Origin: UBA4733 sp036734945 | GTDB lineage: Bacteria; Chloroflexota; UBA4733 | Assembly: GCA_036734945.1 (NCBI GenBank) | Contig: DAIMXP010000027.1 | Coordinates: forward strand, 1 to 64,000 | Reading direction: 5' to 3' | Length of the DNA: 64,000 nucleotides | Shown: positions 38,270 to 47,669 of the stretch, one piece after another | Layout: every line of letters begins with the position of its first letter | How positions within the stretch are numbered: the first letter of the stretch is position 1 | Translations under genes and position numbers: made by a program | The notes under the pieces: generated by a model | The model's input: only the letters and a program-made list of their open reading frames with translations | What the model was told of the DNA's origin: nothing | Databases searched by the model: none

Positions 38270-39077
38270 CGTCGCCGAGCCAGGCGCGCAAGTCCCGCGC
38301 GCTGCGCATGACGGCCGGCATCGGGTCCTCGTGCGCCGGCTCGTGTTCGACGGAGACGGCACCCTGGTAGCCGATCGCCTGCAGGGTCTGGGCCACCCCT
38401 TTGACATCCACCACACCCTCGTCGTAGCCGCAGGAATGCCAGCCTTCGGCGGTGTGGTGGACCTGCTTGAGGTGCATATGCAGCAGGTGGTCCTTCAGTT
38501 CGTGGGTCGCCTGCACGGCATTGTAGCCGAACTGGCCCCAGAAGCCGGTGTCCTGTGTCACGCCGATCACGTCACCGTAGTCGCCGATGCGCGCCAGCAG
38601 TTCCTGCGGGTTCTTCTCGGGATGGTTCTCGATGGCGTACTTGATGCCATACTCCTTGCCCAACGTATAGGCCAGCGGCGCGTTCGTCGGGTTGAGGCCG
38701 ACGCCCAGCAGCGGCGCCCCGATCGCCTTCGCCACCTCATAGACCCGTTCGGCATCACTGCGGCTCATGTTGGGGCGTCCCAGTCCACCGGTGTAGGCAA
38801 CGACTCGTAACCCGCGCTGGCGCAAGATCGCCGCCGCTTCGTCGACCATGGAGTTCGACGCGACTGCCGGGTCCAGATGCGCCACCCACAGGTCGATGTT
38901 GCTGAAGCCGGCATCCGCCACCAGCCCGCAGAGTTCATCGAACTTCTGCGCAAACTGCGGTCCGTGAAAGGCCTCGACGGTGGCGCGGGCGGCGACGCCC
39001 CAGTTGAACGGTTGCAGCGCGTACTGCGACTCCCGCGCCACGTAGTCGGCGGTGATAAACGAGATTGACATGACCAT
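38256..39077 (-). CDS. TIM-barrel sugar phosphate isomerase/epimerase
   Basis: The 273-residue protein follows the AP-endonuclease-2 barrel family: NIDLWVAHLDP, GLRVVAYTGGLG, YAIENHPEKNPQELL with a metal-ligand Glu, GVTQDTGFWGQFG, HMHLKQVHH, and AVSVEHEPAHEDPM. These carry the expected Glu/Asp/His/Glu metal ligands. It probably isomerises a sugar or inositol derivative. No signal peptide is seen. It reads in the same direction as the GT-C and sulfatase genes, forming a likely three-gene operon. Confidence 0.85.
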   Translation of the reverse strand: MVMSISFITADYVARESQYALQPFNWGVAARATVEAFHGPQFAQKFDELCGLVADAGFSNIDLWVAHLDPAVASNSMVDEAAAILRQRGLRVVAYTGGLGRPNMSRSDAERVYEVAKAIGAPLLGVGLNPTNAPLAYTLGKEYGIKYAIENHPEKNPQELLARIGDYGDVIGVTQDTGFWGQFGYNAVQATHELKDHLLHMHLKQVHHTAEGWHSCGYDEGVVDVKGVAQTLQAIGYQGAVSVEHEPAHEDPMPAVMRSARDLRAWLGDDAIG

Positions 39078-39271
39078 ATGCGGTGTTCCTCCTCTTGCCC
39101 GGCGCGGATGGCTTGCCGGACGCGGGCCATTGTAGCAGGAGAGTTGAGCAGCGCGAGCAAGCGCCGCCGGTTACGCCGATGAAGGCGCCACCTGAAACTG
39201 CCAGCATCATTGCACGGCGTCAGCCCATTTACAGTACAGTAGCGACGCACATCGCGCGTGAAGGAGAAGCC

Positions 39272-39709
39272 ATGGCCATTCGATTTTGGGAGGATGCCGC
39301 TGCCGGTTACGTCGTCGTCTCGCTCGGTCGGGGCGATTTGCTGTTGGAGTCGCTGCGCGAGGTCGCCCGCCAAGCTGATATTCACACCGGCATCCTCACC
39401 ACCGGTATCGGCAGCCTGACGCGCGCCCGCATCCATACCGTCGTTTCCAACAACTATCCACCCGGTAACGAGTTCATCGACCTGGAAGGGCCTTTGGAAG
39501 TCGTGCAGTTCGGCGGCATCATTGCCGCCTACCAGCCCCATGTGCATATCGGCCTCTGGGACCGCGAAAAGCGCTACCACGGCGGTCACCTGGAGGAAGG
39601 TTGCTCGGTGCTGACGCTCTCCGAAATCTCCATCCACCGCACGCCGAACCTGCGTCTCACCCGGCGTGATCTGGATGGCAGCGGCGTACAGTTGCTGGAC
39701 GGGGAGTAA
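39272..39709 (+). CDS. PPC/DUF296-domain protein
   Basis: ATG 39272 follows GAAGGAGAAGCC. The 145-residue protein consists of one PPC domain: a strand giving VVSLGRGDLLLESLREVARQ, ADIHTGILTTGIGSLTRARI, then the conserved PHVHIGLWDREKRYHGGHLE block. In bacteria these proteins form trimers and bind metal through the His residues. The role is unclear (DNA binding is described for plant relatives with an AT hook, absent here). It is divergent from the isomerase gene. Confidence 0.88.
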   Translation: MAIRFWEDAAAGYVVVSLGRGDLLLESLREVARQADIHTGILTTGIGSLTRARIHTVVSNNYPPGNEFIDLEGPLEVVQFGGIIAAYQPHVHIGLWDREKRYHGGHLEEGCSVLTLSEISIHRTPNLRLTRRDLDGSGVQLLDGE

Positions 39710-39742
39710 GAGCAGGGCATCTCCGGCCACGCCTTGGGAATG

Positions 39743-40624
39743 TCACACGTCGAGGCGTAGCTGGTGAGACCGCCGTGCCCAGTCCAGGTTTCGTCCTATG
39801 AGCAGTTCGGTCTTTCGTGCATGATGCGTCGATTTCATCGGTACGAGGATCGTGTCGAACCCATGGCGGGCCGCCAAAGTACGAACCTCCTCAGCGTTAT
39901 CGTAGGTCATGAGAAAGTCACCTGCGAGCGTGGCAGCGACCTGAAAAAGCTCCTCGTGGTTGACAATGGAATGCGCGTAGAGTCGCCGACCAGCGACAGT
40001 GTAGGGCGGATCAATGAAGTACGCATTTCCTGGGCTGTCAGCGACTTGACGCATATGGGCGATCCCATCCCCATGGATGAATGAAACGCGGTCCTTGATC
40101 GTCACGATGTCGCTAATTCGCCGGTGCAGCGTCTGGGCATACCAACGTGATTTGACGCCGTGCCCGTTTTCACCAGCCTTCATTAGGCTTGCTCCTGGCG
40201 CCAGGATGCCTCCACGTTGAACCCGGTTTCTCACAATGGTTGAGAACGCCCGCTCTAACGATGACTCAGGCTCATGGGCAAGAATGAGACGGACGTTCTC
40301 CAGCGACATGTCAAAGGACACGATCTTCTCGGCCAGGTTCTCGCCGTGCCCATTCAGCATCGTTTGCCAGACAGACGACACGTTGGGGTCCAGTTCGATG
40401 AGCGTCAGGTGCCTCGTCAACTGTTCAAACACCGCAGTGAGCCCCACAATCGCACCGCCGGCGAATGGTTCGACAAGTTCCGTGACCGGCTGCACAGACT
40501 GCAACCACAGCCGGACCAACGGTACAAGCCAGGTCTTGCCGCCAGGATAGCGAAAAGGACTTCGATGCGGCACACTGGCGACGTTGACGATGCTGTCGAA
40601 GCTGACTTCACTGACGGCGGTCAC
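39743..40624 (-). CDS. DNA adenine methylase, D12 class (Dam-like)
   Basis: I chose GTG 40624, which has CAGGAGGGCACT directly upstream; the frame is open to ATG 40765 without a ribosome site. The 293-residue enzyme shows FRYPGGKTWLVP (AdoMet-binding entry), VEPFAGGAIVGLT, LIELDP, and the catalytic DPPY in YFIDPPYTVAGRRLY. The C-terminus has HHARKTELLIGRN. It methylates N6 of adenine. No restriction gene adjoins it, so it is an orphan or the survivor of a lost system. The GATC target of Dam relatives is likely but not provable here. Confidence 0.9.
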   Translation of the reverse strand: MTAVSEVSFDSIVNVASVPHRSPFRYPGGKTWLVPLVRLWLQSVQPVTELVEPFAGGAIVGLTAVFEQLTRHLTLIELDPNVSSVWQTMLNGHGENLAEKIVSFDMSLENVRLILAHEPESSLERAFSTIVRNRVQRGGILAPGASLMKAGENGHGVKSRWYAQTLHRRISDIVTIKDRVSFIHGDGIAHMRQVADSPGNAYFIDPPYTVAGRRLYAHSIVNHEELFQVAATLAGDFLMTYDNAEEVRTLAARHGFDTILVPMKSTHHARKTELLIGRNLDWARRSHQLRLDV

Positions 40625-40883
40625 AGTGCCCTCCTGCCGAGTTTGCGCGACGCTCGCTGAATTGTCGAATTCGAGTCCAATATCTTCGCCTACGGTAACT
40701 CCTGGTAGTCCACCCTCGGCACTCCGGGCTAATGGCATCGCCCGGCGAGGCATCATATCTCGCATCGGTCACGCCGCCAGTTACCATTTGGCTTGCGATG
40801 CAATCTTAGAACACGAGTTCGATCTTGTCAACGTCGAACACTGAGTTAGACGTGCCGGCGTGTCGCCTGTGGGGCGCGGGGGA

Positions 40884-41185
40884 GGAACCCCTTCCGTGCA
40901 ATGCATGGCACGGCTGCGTGCGGGATCGCGCGGTTGGATGGGAGCGTCGTTCGGACGGAGTATTGCGGCACAGGAACGGGACGGGTTCCTAGCGGTGCGG
41001 GAACTCTGGGCCGCTCACACGGCTGCCCATTGTCGGGTGCCCCGGCCGAACGTACCAGCAGAGAGGTTGCACCCTACGATCCGACACGCCTGGGTCGTCC
41101 CATCGGCTGCCGTCCCCTGCGTTGCAGCCAAGGTTTCTCCCGTCAGGGGGAAACCTGGCGAGTAGTGCGAGCCGGAAGGGGTTCC
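40884..41185. repeat. 302-bp element with perfect 13-bp inverted ends
   Basis: GGAACCCCTTCCG (40884-40896) is exactly inverted at 41173-41185. The interior has further hairpins, for example AGGAAC-GGGACG-GGTTCCT near 40972-40990 and GGTTTCTCC/GGGGGAAACC near 41130-41155. It has no open frame of note. Either a MITE-like transposable element or a large structured RNA would fit. I see no clear target duplication. The gap from 40766 to 41229 holds nothing else. Confidence 0.55.
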
Positions 41186-41229
41186 ACCACGCCTGCCGAT
41201 AACACTACTCTTATCCGTCGTAGACCCGA

Positions 41230-41766
41230 CTAACCCCCGATTCGCAGCAACACCGCGTACCAGTCGCTAGTGATGGCATGCTGCGCCTGGGCCAGGGTCA
41301 TCGCCCCTTTGCAGACCTGCGCGTGCAGGTAGTTTTCGATGGTGTCCTTCTGGTGAGCGCCGGGGATCGGCGTGTACGGTTCCGGCCAGAGGTTGGTCAC
41401 GTTGTTGCTGCCGCCGAGCTCCAGGGAGATGAAGTGGTCGACCTCGTACTTGCCGGCAACGTCCGGCTCGTTGTAGCGGTGGAAGACCTCCGCTTTCTCG
41501 GCGCTGGTGACGTTACGCACGCGCGTGCTGTAGCCGGAGACGCACACCTGGGCCGCGGTGACGCCCGGCAGCGCATCACCGGGCGTGAGCGTCGGATTGG
41601 GATAGAGCGTGGGCGGGCCAACATGCGTTACCGCACCGGTCGCGGTGACGCCCTGCGGTGAGTTGCCGCCGGTGGTCTGTTGACTGCTGAAATACACGAG
41701 CAAGACGCCGATGATGACGAAGATGAGGATCAGGATTATCAGTGTGCTGAATGCTCGCCGTGCCAT
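41230..41766 (-). CDS. Membrane-anchored HNH-like protein
   Basis: ATG 41766 follows GGGAG. A single N-terminal membrane segment (FSTLIILILIFVIIGVLLVY) is followed by a Gly/Thr/Pro-rich linker and an outer domain of about 110 residues. This has KYEVDHFISLELGGSNNVTN and LWPEPY, the HNH-like D-H...S-L-E-L-G-G-x-N...N-L-W-P pattern seen in secreted predicted nucleases. The classical HNH catalytic His is present in VDHFISLE. Action on extracellular DNA is possible but unproven. Confidence 0.75.
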   Translation of the reverse strand: MARRAFSTLIILILIFVIIGVLLVYFSSQQTTGGNSPQGVTATGAVTHVGPPTLYPNPTLTPGDALPGVTAAQVCVSGYSTRVRNVTSAEKAEVFHRYNEPDVAGKYEVDHFISLELGGSNNVTNLWPEPYTPIPGAHQKDTIENYLHAQVCKGAMTLAQAQHAITSDWYAVLLRIGG

Positions 41767-41799
41767 TGCTGCCGCTCCCTTCCGGTTCCACTCTTCGCC

Positions 41800-42945
41800 T
41801 CAACACGGGGCATGCTCCACCAACCAGCGCACCCTGTCTTCATCAACGTCCACACCGAGACCCGGGCGATCCAGAATACGCACCACATCGCCGTCCTGAG
41901 GCAGTCGCGTGGCCAGGATATCCTCGCTCAGGAACTGCGGCCCGTTGAGCGCGCACGGGTGGCTGACGCCGTAGGCGGCGGCGAACTGGACGTTAGCAGC
42001 AAAACCGATGCCGGCATCGGTCAGCCCGCTGCTCACCAGTAGTAGACCGGCCGCTTCGGCCATGTCGGCGCAGCGGCGGGAGGGCAGGAGGCCACCGGTA
42101 CGCGTCACTTTGAGCGCCAGCGCGCTGAGGCAGCGACCGCTGAGCAGTTCATAGAGCGCAGCCGGGCCGGTCACCGGCTCGTCCAGCGCCAGTGGGATGT
42201 GCAGATGGGGCAGCAGCGCGGCGCAGGCACGGTGGCGATCCGGGGCGAACGGCTGCTCTAGCAGGTCAAGGCCGGCAGCCTCCAGGCCTCTCGCCCGGGC
42301 CGGCCCCTCGTGAACCGCGAAGCCACCATTGGCGTCGCCCCAGAGGTAGCCGTCCGGCAACAGGCGCCGCACCAGGCTGCATAGTTGTACGTCCCAGGCC
42401 GGGCTGCCGCCCAGCTTGATGTTGGCACTGCGGTACCCCATCTGCCGCCCTTCGGCGACCGACGCCTCCACCGCCTGCGCGGTGGCGCCAGTAACCGTCC
42501 AGCTCAGTTGCACGTGATCGCCACGCCGGCTGCCCAGCAGGGTCGCCAGCGGCACGCCGAGCACCCGCGCCAGCAGGTCGTGGGCGGCGATGTCGATGCC
42601 CGCCCGCGCGATGGGCATGCTGAGACCCCAGAGCGGGGCGACGGCAGCGTCCATGGCGCGGTGGAGACCGTCCAGATCAGCGACGGGCAGGCCCATTACC
42701 GCCGGAAGGAAATGCTCGCGCAATGCGCCGACGCCCGACGTCACCGTCTCCGGCGACCAGATGACGCTGGGCGAGGCTTCGCCCCAGCCGCTCTGGCCGT
42801 CGTCGGCGGTGAGCTTGACCAGCACGACCGTGCGGCCACTGTGCTCGCCACCGATGACCCCGCGCGAGGTGCGGAAGGTGGTGCGCATGCCCAGACGGAA
42901 GGCAAAGACCTCGCCGCCGGCGATGTGGGTCTCAACTCGGATCAT
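41800..42945 (-). CDS. Enolase-superfamily enzyme (mandelate racemase/muconate cycloisomerase type)
   Basis: I chose ATG 42945, overlapping the upstream gene by 14 bp. The 381-residue protein has the capping N-domain (VETHIAGGEVFAFRLGM) and barrel metal ligands in LWGDANGG, LLEQPFAP and LALDEPVTG. An active-site lysine lies in ANIKLGG and another in LALKVTRTGG, typical of the muconate-lactonising subgroup. The substrate is unknown. It lies in an operon with a PmoA-like protein and an oxidoreductase, suggesting breakdown of a sugar acid or similar compound. Confidence 0.88.
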   Translation of the reverse strand: MIRVETHIAGGEVFAFRLGMRTTFRTSRGVIGGEHSGRTVVLVKLTADDGQSGWGEASPSVIWSPETVTSGVGALREHFLPAVMGLPVADLDGLHRAMDAAVAPLWGLSMPIARAGIDIAAHDLLARVLGVPLATLLGSRRGDHVQLSWTVTGATAQAVEASVAEGRQMGYRSANIKLGGSPAWDVQLCSLVRRLLPDGYLWGDANGGFAVHEGPARARGLEAAGLDLLEQPFAPDRHRACAALLPHLHIPLALDEPVTGPAALYELLSGRCLSALALKVTRTGGLLPSRRCADMAEAAGLLLVSSGLTDAGIGFAANVQFAAAYGVSHPCALNGPQFLSEDILATRLPQDGDVVRILDRPGLGVDVDEDRVRWLVEHAPC

Positions 42946-43825
42946 CTGCTGCCTCCGCCAGCCAGGCGCGGTAGGCGACATCCGGCGAGATGGCAGCCGC
43001 GTCACCGTCGTGGATCAGGATACGCCAGCGTTGGCGCAGCCGCTCGCCGGAAGGAATCGACCAGGGTTCATGCAGGGTGACGTTGCTGAGCATCGTGCCG
43101 TAGTTGCGGCAGAAGAACGGCGTGGCTGGATTGGATGGATGCTGCATGATCGTGATTCCGGCCGCCTGGCCGGCAACCTGACCGCTATAGTCCAACCAGG
43201 ACGCTGCCTTGCCCATCGCCCCTTCCTCGTTCTCGTCGCCGTTGCTGTTGACCGCCCGTCCGCCGTCCTCCACGTCGATGCTGTCGGCCACGCGCACCCC
43301 CAGATAGGAGTGCGTCTCCCTGGCGAGCAGGACCGCCCCTTCGCTGGCGATAAGCTCCGAGTCCACGTCCAGCGCATGGGCCTGACCGTTGAGCAGGTCC
43401 GGGCGGACGGTGAAACGGCGTACCTCCGTGAGCAAGCGGCGACCGTCCTTGGCAATCCAGCCGTTCGTGGTGTCCAACGTCGTGCCACGTGGTTCGACGC
43501 GCAGCTCGGCCCGCTCCAGGACGATATCGCCCAGGTTGGGCCGCGTGGGATTGTTGTCGTGAAAGACGTTGACGCCATTGATGTTGCCGTGGCCGATCCA
43601 GATCGAATGGTGGTGGTTGTAGCGGAAAGCGGAGGAGATGGTCACTTCCCGGCCACTCGGCGTGAGGACCGGGTACCAGTCGGGCTTGCTCTTGTAGAAG
43701 TCGCCCCACTTGACGTGGCCACGGTTATAGGCGAGCAACAGACGCCCCTGGTGACGAAACTTCCAGCGCAACTCCTCTTCAATCACTTCCAGCGGGGCAC
43801 CAGCGCCAGTTGCGGCGTTGCTCAT
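42932..43825 (-). CDS. PmoA-like (DUF6807) protein
   Basis: The 297-residue protein has blocks of the 'methane oxygenase PmoA' family, a misnamed group found with sugar catabolism genes: RYNHHHSIWIGHGNINGVNV, MGKAASWLDYSG and the C-terminal PWSIPSGERLRQRWRILIHDG. No membrane segment is present. The His-rich FRYNHHH suggests metal or sugar binding. It couples by ATGA to the dehydrogenase upstream and overlaps the enolase-family gene downstream, so all three act together. Confidence 0.82.
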   Translation of the reverse strand: MSNAATGAGAPLEVIEEELRWKFRHQGRLLLAYNRGHVKWGDFYKSKPDWYPVLTPSGREVTISSAFRYNHHHSIWIGHGNINGVNVFHDNNPTRPNLGDIVLERAELRVEPRGTTLDTTNGWIAKDGRRLLTEVRRFTVRPDLLNGQAHALDVDSELIASEGAVLLARETHSYLGVRVADSIDVEDGGRAVNSNGDENEEGAMGKAASWLDYSGQVAGQAAGITIMQHPSNPATPFFCRNYGTMLSNVTLHEPWSIPSGERLRQRWRILIHDGDAAAISPDVAYRAWLAEAADDPS

Positions 43826-44847
43826 GCCGACACCTCCGTCCGCGTCACAGTACGCCGTAGCGCTGCTGCGCGCAACGTCATCTCGCAGACCGCCAGCGTT
43901 TCCAGGTTGTGGCGCCCGCTGATTCCCGGCTCCTTGCCTTCCCGGATGTAGGTATGCCAGTCGTCAACGATACTTTGCTCGCTACGCGGCATCGGTACAG
44001 ACGGCAACTCCTCCGGCGCACCATGGCCGGCGAACTGGCGCAACTCGCCACGCGGCATCCACTCCCACTTGCCGTTGCCGACCACGCGCAGCGCCCCGGC
44101 TTCACTCTGCACCAGCCAGCGATACTCCGAGATGGTGGCCTGATGCGTCAGCTCGTAGGTACACACCGGCCCGGCCTCGAACTGCAGCACTGCACTGATG
44201 CCGGCATCGTCCTTATAGGCCGACCAGGGAGCGTTGTGCGTCACAGCAGTCGCCTCGGCCACCGGACCGAACAGGCTGACCAGGTTGTCGAAATGATGGC
44301 AGCCCATATCCCAGACCATCGCGCCCGGATAGTCGAGCGTGCGCGGCTCAGGGCGGTGACGGTGGCAGATCAGGTCGATCAGGTGCGGTGTGCCGTACTT
44401 GCCGGATGCCAGCGCTTGCAGCAGTGTGACCACCTGACTCTGGTAACGATAGTTCTGGCTGACGCAAAAGGCGACACCGGCTTGCTCCGCCTCACGCACC
44501 AACGCCTGGGCCTCCTGCCAGTCGAGCGTCATCCCTTTCTCCACCAGCACGTGCTTGCCGGCGACGAACCCGGCGCGACAGAAGGTGGCATGCGTACGCG
44601 TCGGCGAAGCAATCACCAGCGCGTCGACCTCGACCTGCCGTAGCGCCGCTGCGACCTCGCTGAAACAGACCGTCTCGGGTAGGCCGCTGCGCTCCCGCGC
44701 CCAGGCCAGGTTGGCGGGGACGACATCCACCAGCGCCACCGGCTGGAAGTGGGGATCATCGCTCAGCACCTCGACGGGCCAGCGCCCGCGTCCACCCACG
44801 CCAACGTGAATGGTGCGCACCGGGATTGCGGTGGACAGTCGCTGCAT
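43822..44847 (-). CDS. Gfo/Idh/MocA-family oxidoreductase
   Basis: ATG 44847 has AAAGGA upstream. The N-terminal Rossmann fold (RTIHVGVGGRGRWPVEVL, then ALVDVVPANL) binds NAD(P). HVLVEKGMTLDWQEA holds the conserved Glu-Lys (E-K-G/P) motif, and the C-terminal half has DMGCHHFDNLVSLFG. The family oxidises sugars or inositols. It is the first gene of the leftward operon with the PmoA-like and enolase-family genes. Length (341) is normal. Confidence 0.9.
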   Translation of the reverse strand: MQRLSTAIPVRTIHVGVGGRGRWPVEVLSDDPHFQPVALVDVVPANLAWARERSGLPETVCFSEVAAALRQVEVDALVIASPTRTHATFCRAGFVAGKHVLVEKGMTLDWQEAQALVREAEQAGVAFCVSQNYRYQSQVVTLLQALASGKYGTPHLIDLICHRHRPEPRTLDYPGAMVWDMGCHHFDNLVSLFGPVAEATAVTHNAPWSAYKDDAGISAVLQFEAGPVCTYELTHQATISEYRWLVQSEAGALRVVGNGKWEWMPRGELRQFAGHGAPEELPSVPMPRSEQSIVDDWHTYIREGKEPGISGRHNLETLAVCEMTLRAAALRRTVTRTEVSA

Positions 44848-44942
44848 TTCTATCAGTCCTTTCCTGTTTCGTATTTGGAAGTGTGCCGCCCTGCACACGC
44901 TGCGTCTGGGCAACTATACTACTGATCGAAAGAGAGACGCCG

Positions 44943-46094
44943 ATGCCCGCCGCACCAGCCAGCGCACCGCCAGCCACGTCCGTGCGTACTGCCCTTATCG
45001 ACTGCGACATCCACGTCATGCCGCCCTCGGTGGATGCGCTCCTCCCCTATCTGGACGACCACTGGCGGGAGTACATCGGCCAGACAGCGTTCAAAGGAGC
45101 GGGCGAGACATCCTACCCCAAGAGTATTCCGACCAGTACACGCCCTGGTTCCGTGCCGCCCAATGGTGTTGCCGGCTCGGACCTCCCCTTTCTGCAGGAA
45201 CGGCTGCTTGATCCTACGGGCGTCGAGGTCGGCATCCTCACCTGCACCTATGCAGTCGAGAGCATTCATAATCCCGATGCCGCCGCCGCTATGGCCGCGG
45301 CAGTCAACGACTGGCAAATCGCCGAATGGCTAGACCGGGACCCACGCCTGCGCGCCACACTGGTCATTCCCAGCACCTATCCGGACCTGGCAGCGCGCGA
45401 GATCGCCCGGGTGGGCGACCATCCAGGGTTCGTCCAGGTCTTCCTGCCGGTGCGCTCGGAAGCGCCCTACGGCAACCGGCGCTACCACCCGATCTACCAG
45501 GCAGCGGCTCAGCGCGACCTCGTCGTGGGCATCCACTACGGCGGCTCCCCAGGTAACCCACCGACACCGAGCGGCTGGCCGTCCTACTACCTGGAAGAGT
45601 ATGTCGACATGGCCTCGATCTTCCAGTCGCAGGTGCTGAGCCTGGTCGTCGAAGGCGCCTTTGAGCGCTTCCCGACGTTGCGAGTGACCCTGCTGGAGAG
45701 CGGCGTCACCTGGCTCCCCTCCTGGATGTGGCGCATCGACAAGGAATGGAAGGGGCTGCGCCGGGAAATCCCCTGGTCGCGCCGGCTACCCTCGGAAACG
45801 ATCCGCCAGCACATGCGCCTCACCGCCCCCCCGCTCGACGCCCCGGCGGACCCGCGTCAGGTGCGCGAGATCATTGACGCGCTGGGGTCGGACGACCTGC
45901 TCCTCTACGCCAGCGACTACCCTCACCAGCACACCACGATCGACGCCGAATTCACGCCCAACAGTGGCCCACGGTCGGTCGTCGAGAAGGCGCTAGGCAT
46001 GCCCCTGCCGGAGGAGCTCGCGGCCAAAATCATGGCCGGCAACGCGCGGGGCTGGTATCGCAACCTCGCCCCATCGTCTGTTCGTTCGCGATAA
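44943..46094 (+). CDS. Amidohydrolase-2 family metal-dependent hydrolase (1)
   Basis: ATG 44943 is chosen over an upstream frame that would cross the divergent promoter. The 383-residue enzyme starts its barrel with LIDCDIHVMPPS (D-x-H metal ligands), has VVGIHYGGSPGNP with a His ligand, and ends with LLYASDYPHQHT carrying the catalytic Asp. This is the ACMSD-like decarboxylase/hydrolase family. A paralogue follows after 12 bp. Substrate unknown; the Rieske and ThDP genes downstream suggest an aromatic or keto-acid pathway. Confidence 0.88.
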   Translation: MPAAPASAPPATSVRTALIDCDIHVMPPSVDALLPYLDDHWREYIGQTAFKGAGETSYPKSIPTSTRPGSVPPNGVAGSDLPFLQERLLDPTGVEVGILTCTYAVESIHNPDAAAAMAAAVNDWQIAEWLDRDPRLRATLVIPSTYPDLAAREIARVGDHPGFVQVFLPVRSEAPYGNRRYHPIYQAAAQRDLVVGIHYGGSPGNPPTPSGWPSYYLEEYVDMASIFQSQVLSLVVEGAFERFPTLRVTLLESGVTWLPSWMWRIDKEWKGLRREIPWSRRLPSETIRQHMRLTAPPLDAPADPRQVREIIDALGSDDLLLYASDYPHQHTTIDAEFTPNSGPRSVVEKALGMPLPEELAAKIMAGNARGWYRNLAPSSVRSR

Positions 46095-46106
46095 GGAGAC
46101 ATCCCG

Positions 46107-47207
46107 ATGGTCACGACCCTGGAACGGCCCTTGCAAACGCGGCGCACCGCACCGGCGCTGATTGACTGTGATATCCACATCGCCACGCCGAAGGAGGTGA
46201 ACCTGGGGCGGTACATGTCCGCGCGCTGGCGCCGGCACCACGAGCAGTTCGGGGGGCGTGGTCACTCCGGTGGCGGCTACCCGCGCATGAATCCCAATGC
46301 GGCACGCACCGATTCCTGGCCGCCGAACGGCAATCCGCCCGGCTCGGACCTGCCCTTTTTGCAGCAGCAGTTGCTGGACACCTGGGGCATCGAGTACGGC
46401 CTGCTCAACTGGACGATGGGAGCAGGCAGCCAGCTCAACCTGGAGTACGGCGCCGCCCTGGCCCGCGCTGCCAACGATTGGCAGCGTGAGTACTGGCTGG
46501 AACCGGAGCCACGCCTGCGTGCCTCCATTGTCGTTCCCTACGAAGACGGCGACCTCGCGGCAGCGGAGATCGAGCGCGTCGGTGACTACACGGGCTTCGT
46601 GCAGGTGCTCCTCGTAGCGCGCACGGCGGAGCCATTAGGCCGCCGCAAGTACTGGCGCATGTATGAGGCAGCCGCCCGCCACAACCTGCCCGTCGGCATC
46701 CACTTCGGCGGCGCCGGCGGCAGCGCCATCACCGGCGCCGGCTGGCCCTCCTTCTATATCGAGGACCACGCCGGCATGCCCCCCTCCCTGGAAACGCACC
46801 TCGTCAGCTTCGTCTGCGAAGGCGTCTTCGAGCGCTTCCCGACCTTGAAGGTCGTGCTGATCGAGGGCGGCATGGGCTGGCTGCCGCCGTTGATGTGGCG
46901 ACTCGACCGCGCCTGGTCGCTGCTGCGCGCCGAAGTGCCGCACCTGACACGTCCGCCATCCGAGTACGTTCGGCAACATTTCTGGCTCACCACCCAGCCC
47001 ATGGAAGAGCCCCACCGCAAAGAGCAGTTCTATCAGTTCCTGGAACACCTGAAAATGGACGACCGCCTGATGTTCGCCACCGATTACCCGCACTGGGATT
47101 TCGACGCGCCGGACAGCGCAGTGCCGGCGCCGCTGCCGCCCGAGTTGCAACGCAAGATCATGGCCGACAACGCCCGCGCCCTCTACCACCTGGAGCCACG
47201 CGCCTGA
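46107..47207 (+). CDS. Amidohydrolase-2 family metal-dependent hydrolase (2)
   Basis: The 366-residue paralogue of the preceding gene shares LIDCDIHIATPKE, PVGIHFGGAGG, EGVFERFPTLKVVLIEGG and LMFATDYPHWDFD. AAGGAGAC lies upstream of the ATG. The two enzymes may form a hetero-oligomer or catalyse successive steps. The stop overlaps the Rieske gene start (TGATG), so they are co-translated. Confidence 0.88.
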   Translation: MVTTLERPLQTRRTAPALIDCDIHIATPKEVNLGRYMSARWRRHHEQFGGRGHSGGGYPRMNPNAARTDSWPPNGNPPGSDLPFLQQQLLDTWGIEYGLLNWTMGAGSQLNLEYGAALARAANDWQREYWLEPEPRLRASIVVPYEDGDLAAAEIERVGDYTGFVQVLLVARTAEPLGRRKYWRMYEAAARHNLPVGIHFGGAGGSAITGAGWPSFYIEDHAGMPPSLETHLVSFVCEGVFERFPTLKVVLIEGGMGWLPPLMWRLDRAWSLLRAEVPHLTRPPSEYVRQHFWLTTQPMEEPHRKEQFYQFLEHLKMDDRLMFATDYPHWDFDAPDSAVPAPLPPELQRKIMADNARALYHLEPRA

Positions 47208-47656
47208 TGCCGACCTACGTCGTCGCCACTGTCGACGAGATTCCCGCCGGCAGCCGCAAGATCGTGAGCGTCGGTGGGCGTTCCATCGGCGTCTTCAACG
47301 TCAACGGCGAATACTTCGCCCTGCTCAACCGCTGCCCGCACCAGGCCGGTCCGCTCTGCGAAGGCCGCCTGCACGGTCTGCTGGAAGCCGATATCCCCGG
47401 TGAGTACCACTACAGCCGCCCCGGCGAGATCCTGCGCTGCCCCTGGCACGGCTGGGAATATGACTTGCGCACGGGCCAGTCCTGGTTCGACCCCGCTAAA
47501 GTGCGCGTCCGCAACTACGAAGCAGGCGTCCAGCCGGGCAGCGCGGTACTGGCCAACGGCTGGCAGCCGGGACCGTACATGGCCGAGACCTTTCAGGTGT
47601 CGGTGGAGCAAGAGTACGTGGTGGTGGAGATGGGACCGGTGGCAACGACGAAATGA
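47207..47656 (+). CDS. Rieske [2Fe-2S] protein
   Basis: The 149-residue protein has the two Rieske boxes, C-x-H in LNRCPHQAGPLCEG and C-x2-H in ILRCPWHGWEYDL, separated by about 40 residues. It lacks a catalytic oxygenase domain, so it is a ferredoxin-type electron carrier. Its close coupling to two amidohydrolases is unusual and implies one shared pathway, or an iron-sulfur accessory to them. It has no signal peptide. Confidence 0.92.
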   Translation: MPTYVVATVDEIPAGSRKIVSVGGRSIGVFNVNGEYFALLNRCPHQAGPLCEGRLHGLLEADIPGEYHYSRPGEILRCPWHGWEYDLRTGQSWFDPAKVRVRNYEAGVQPGSAVLANGWQPGPYMAETFQVSVEQEYVVVEMGPVATTK

Positions 47657-47669
47657 TTGGAGTGTCCCC

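Noticed and set aside
40884..41185. RNase P RNA, tmRNA or SRP RNA
   Set aside because: I compared known signatures (for example GAGGAAAGTCCGGGC for RNase P, GGGGCTGATTCTGGATTCGAC for tmRNA) and found none.
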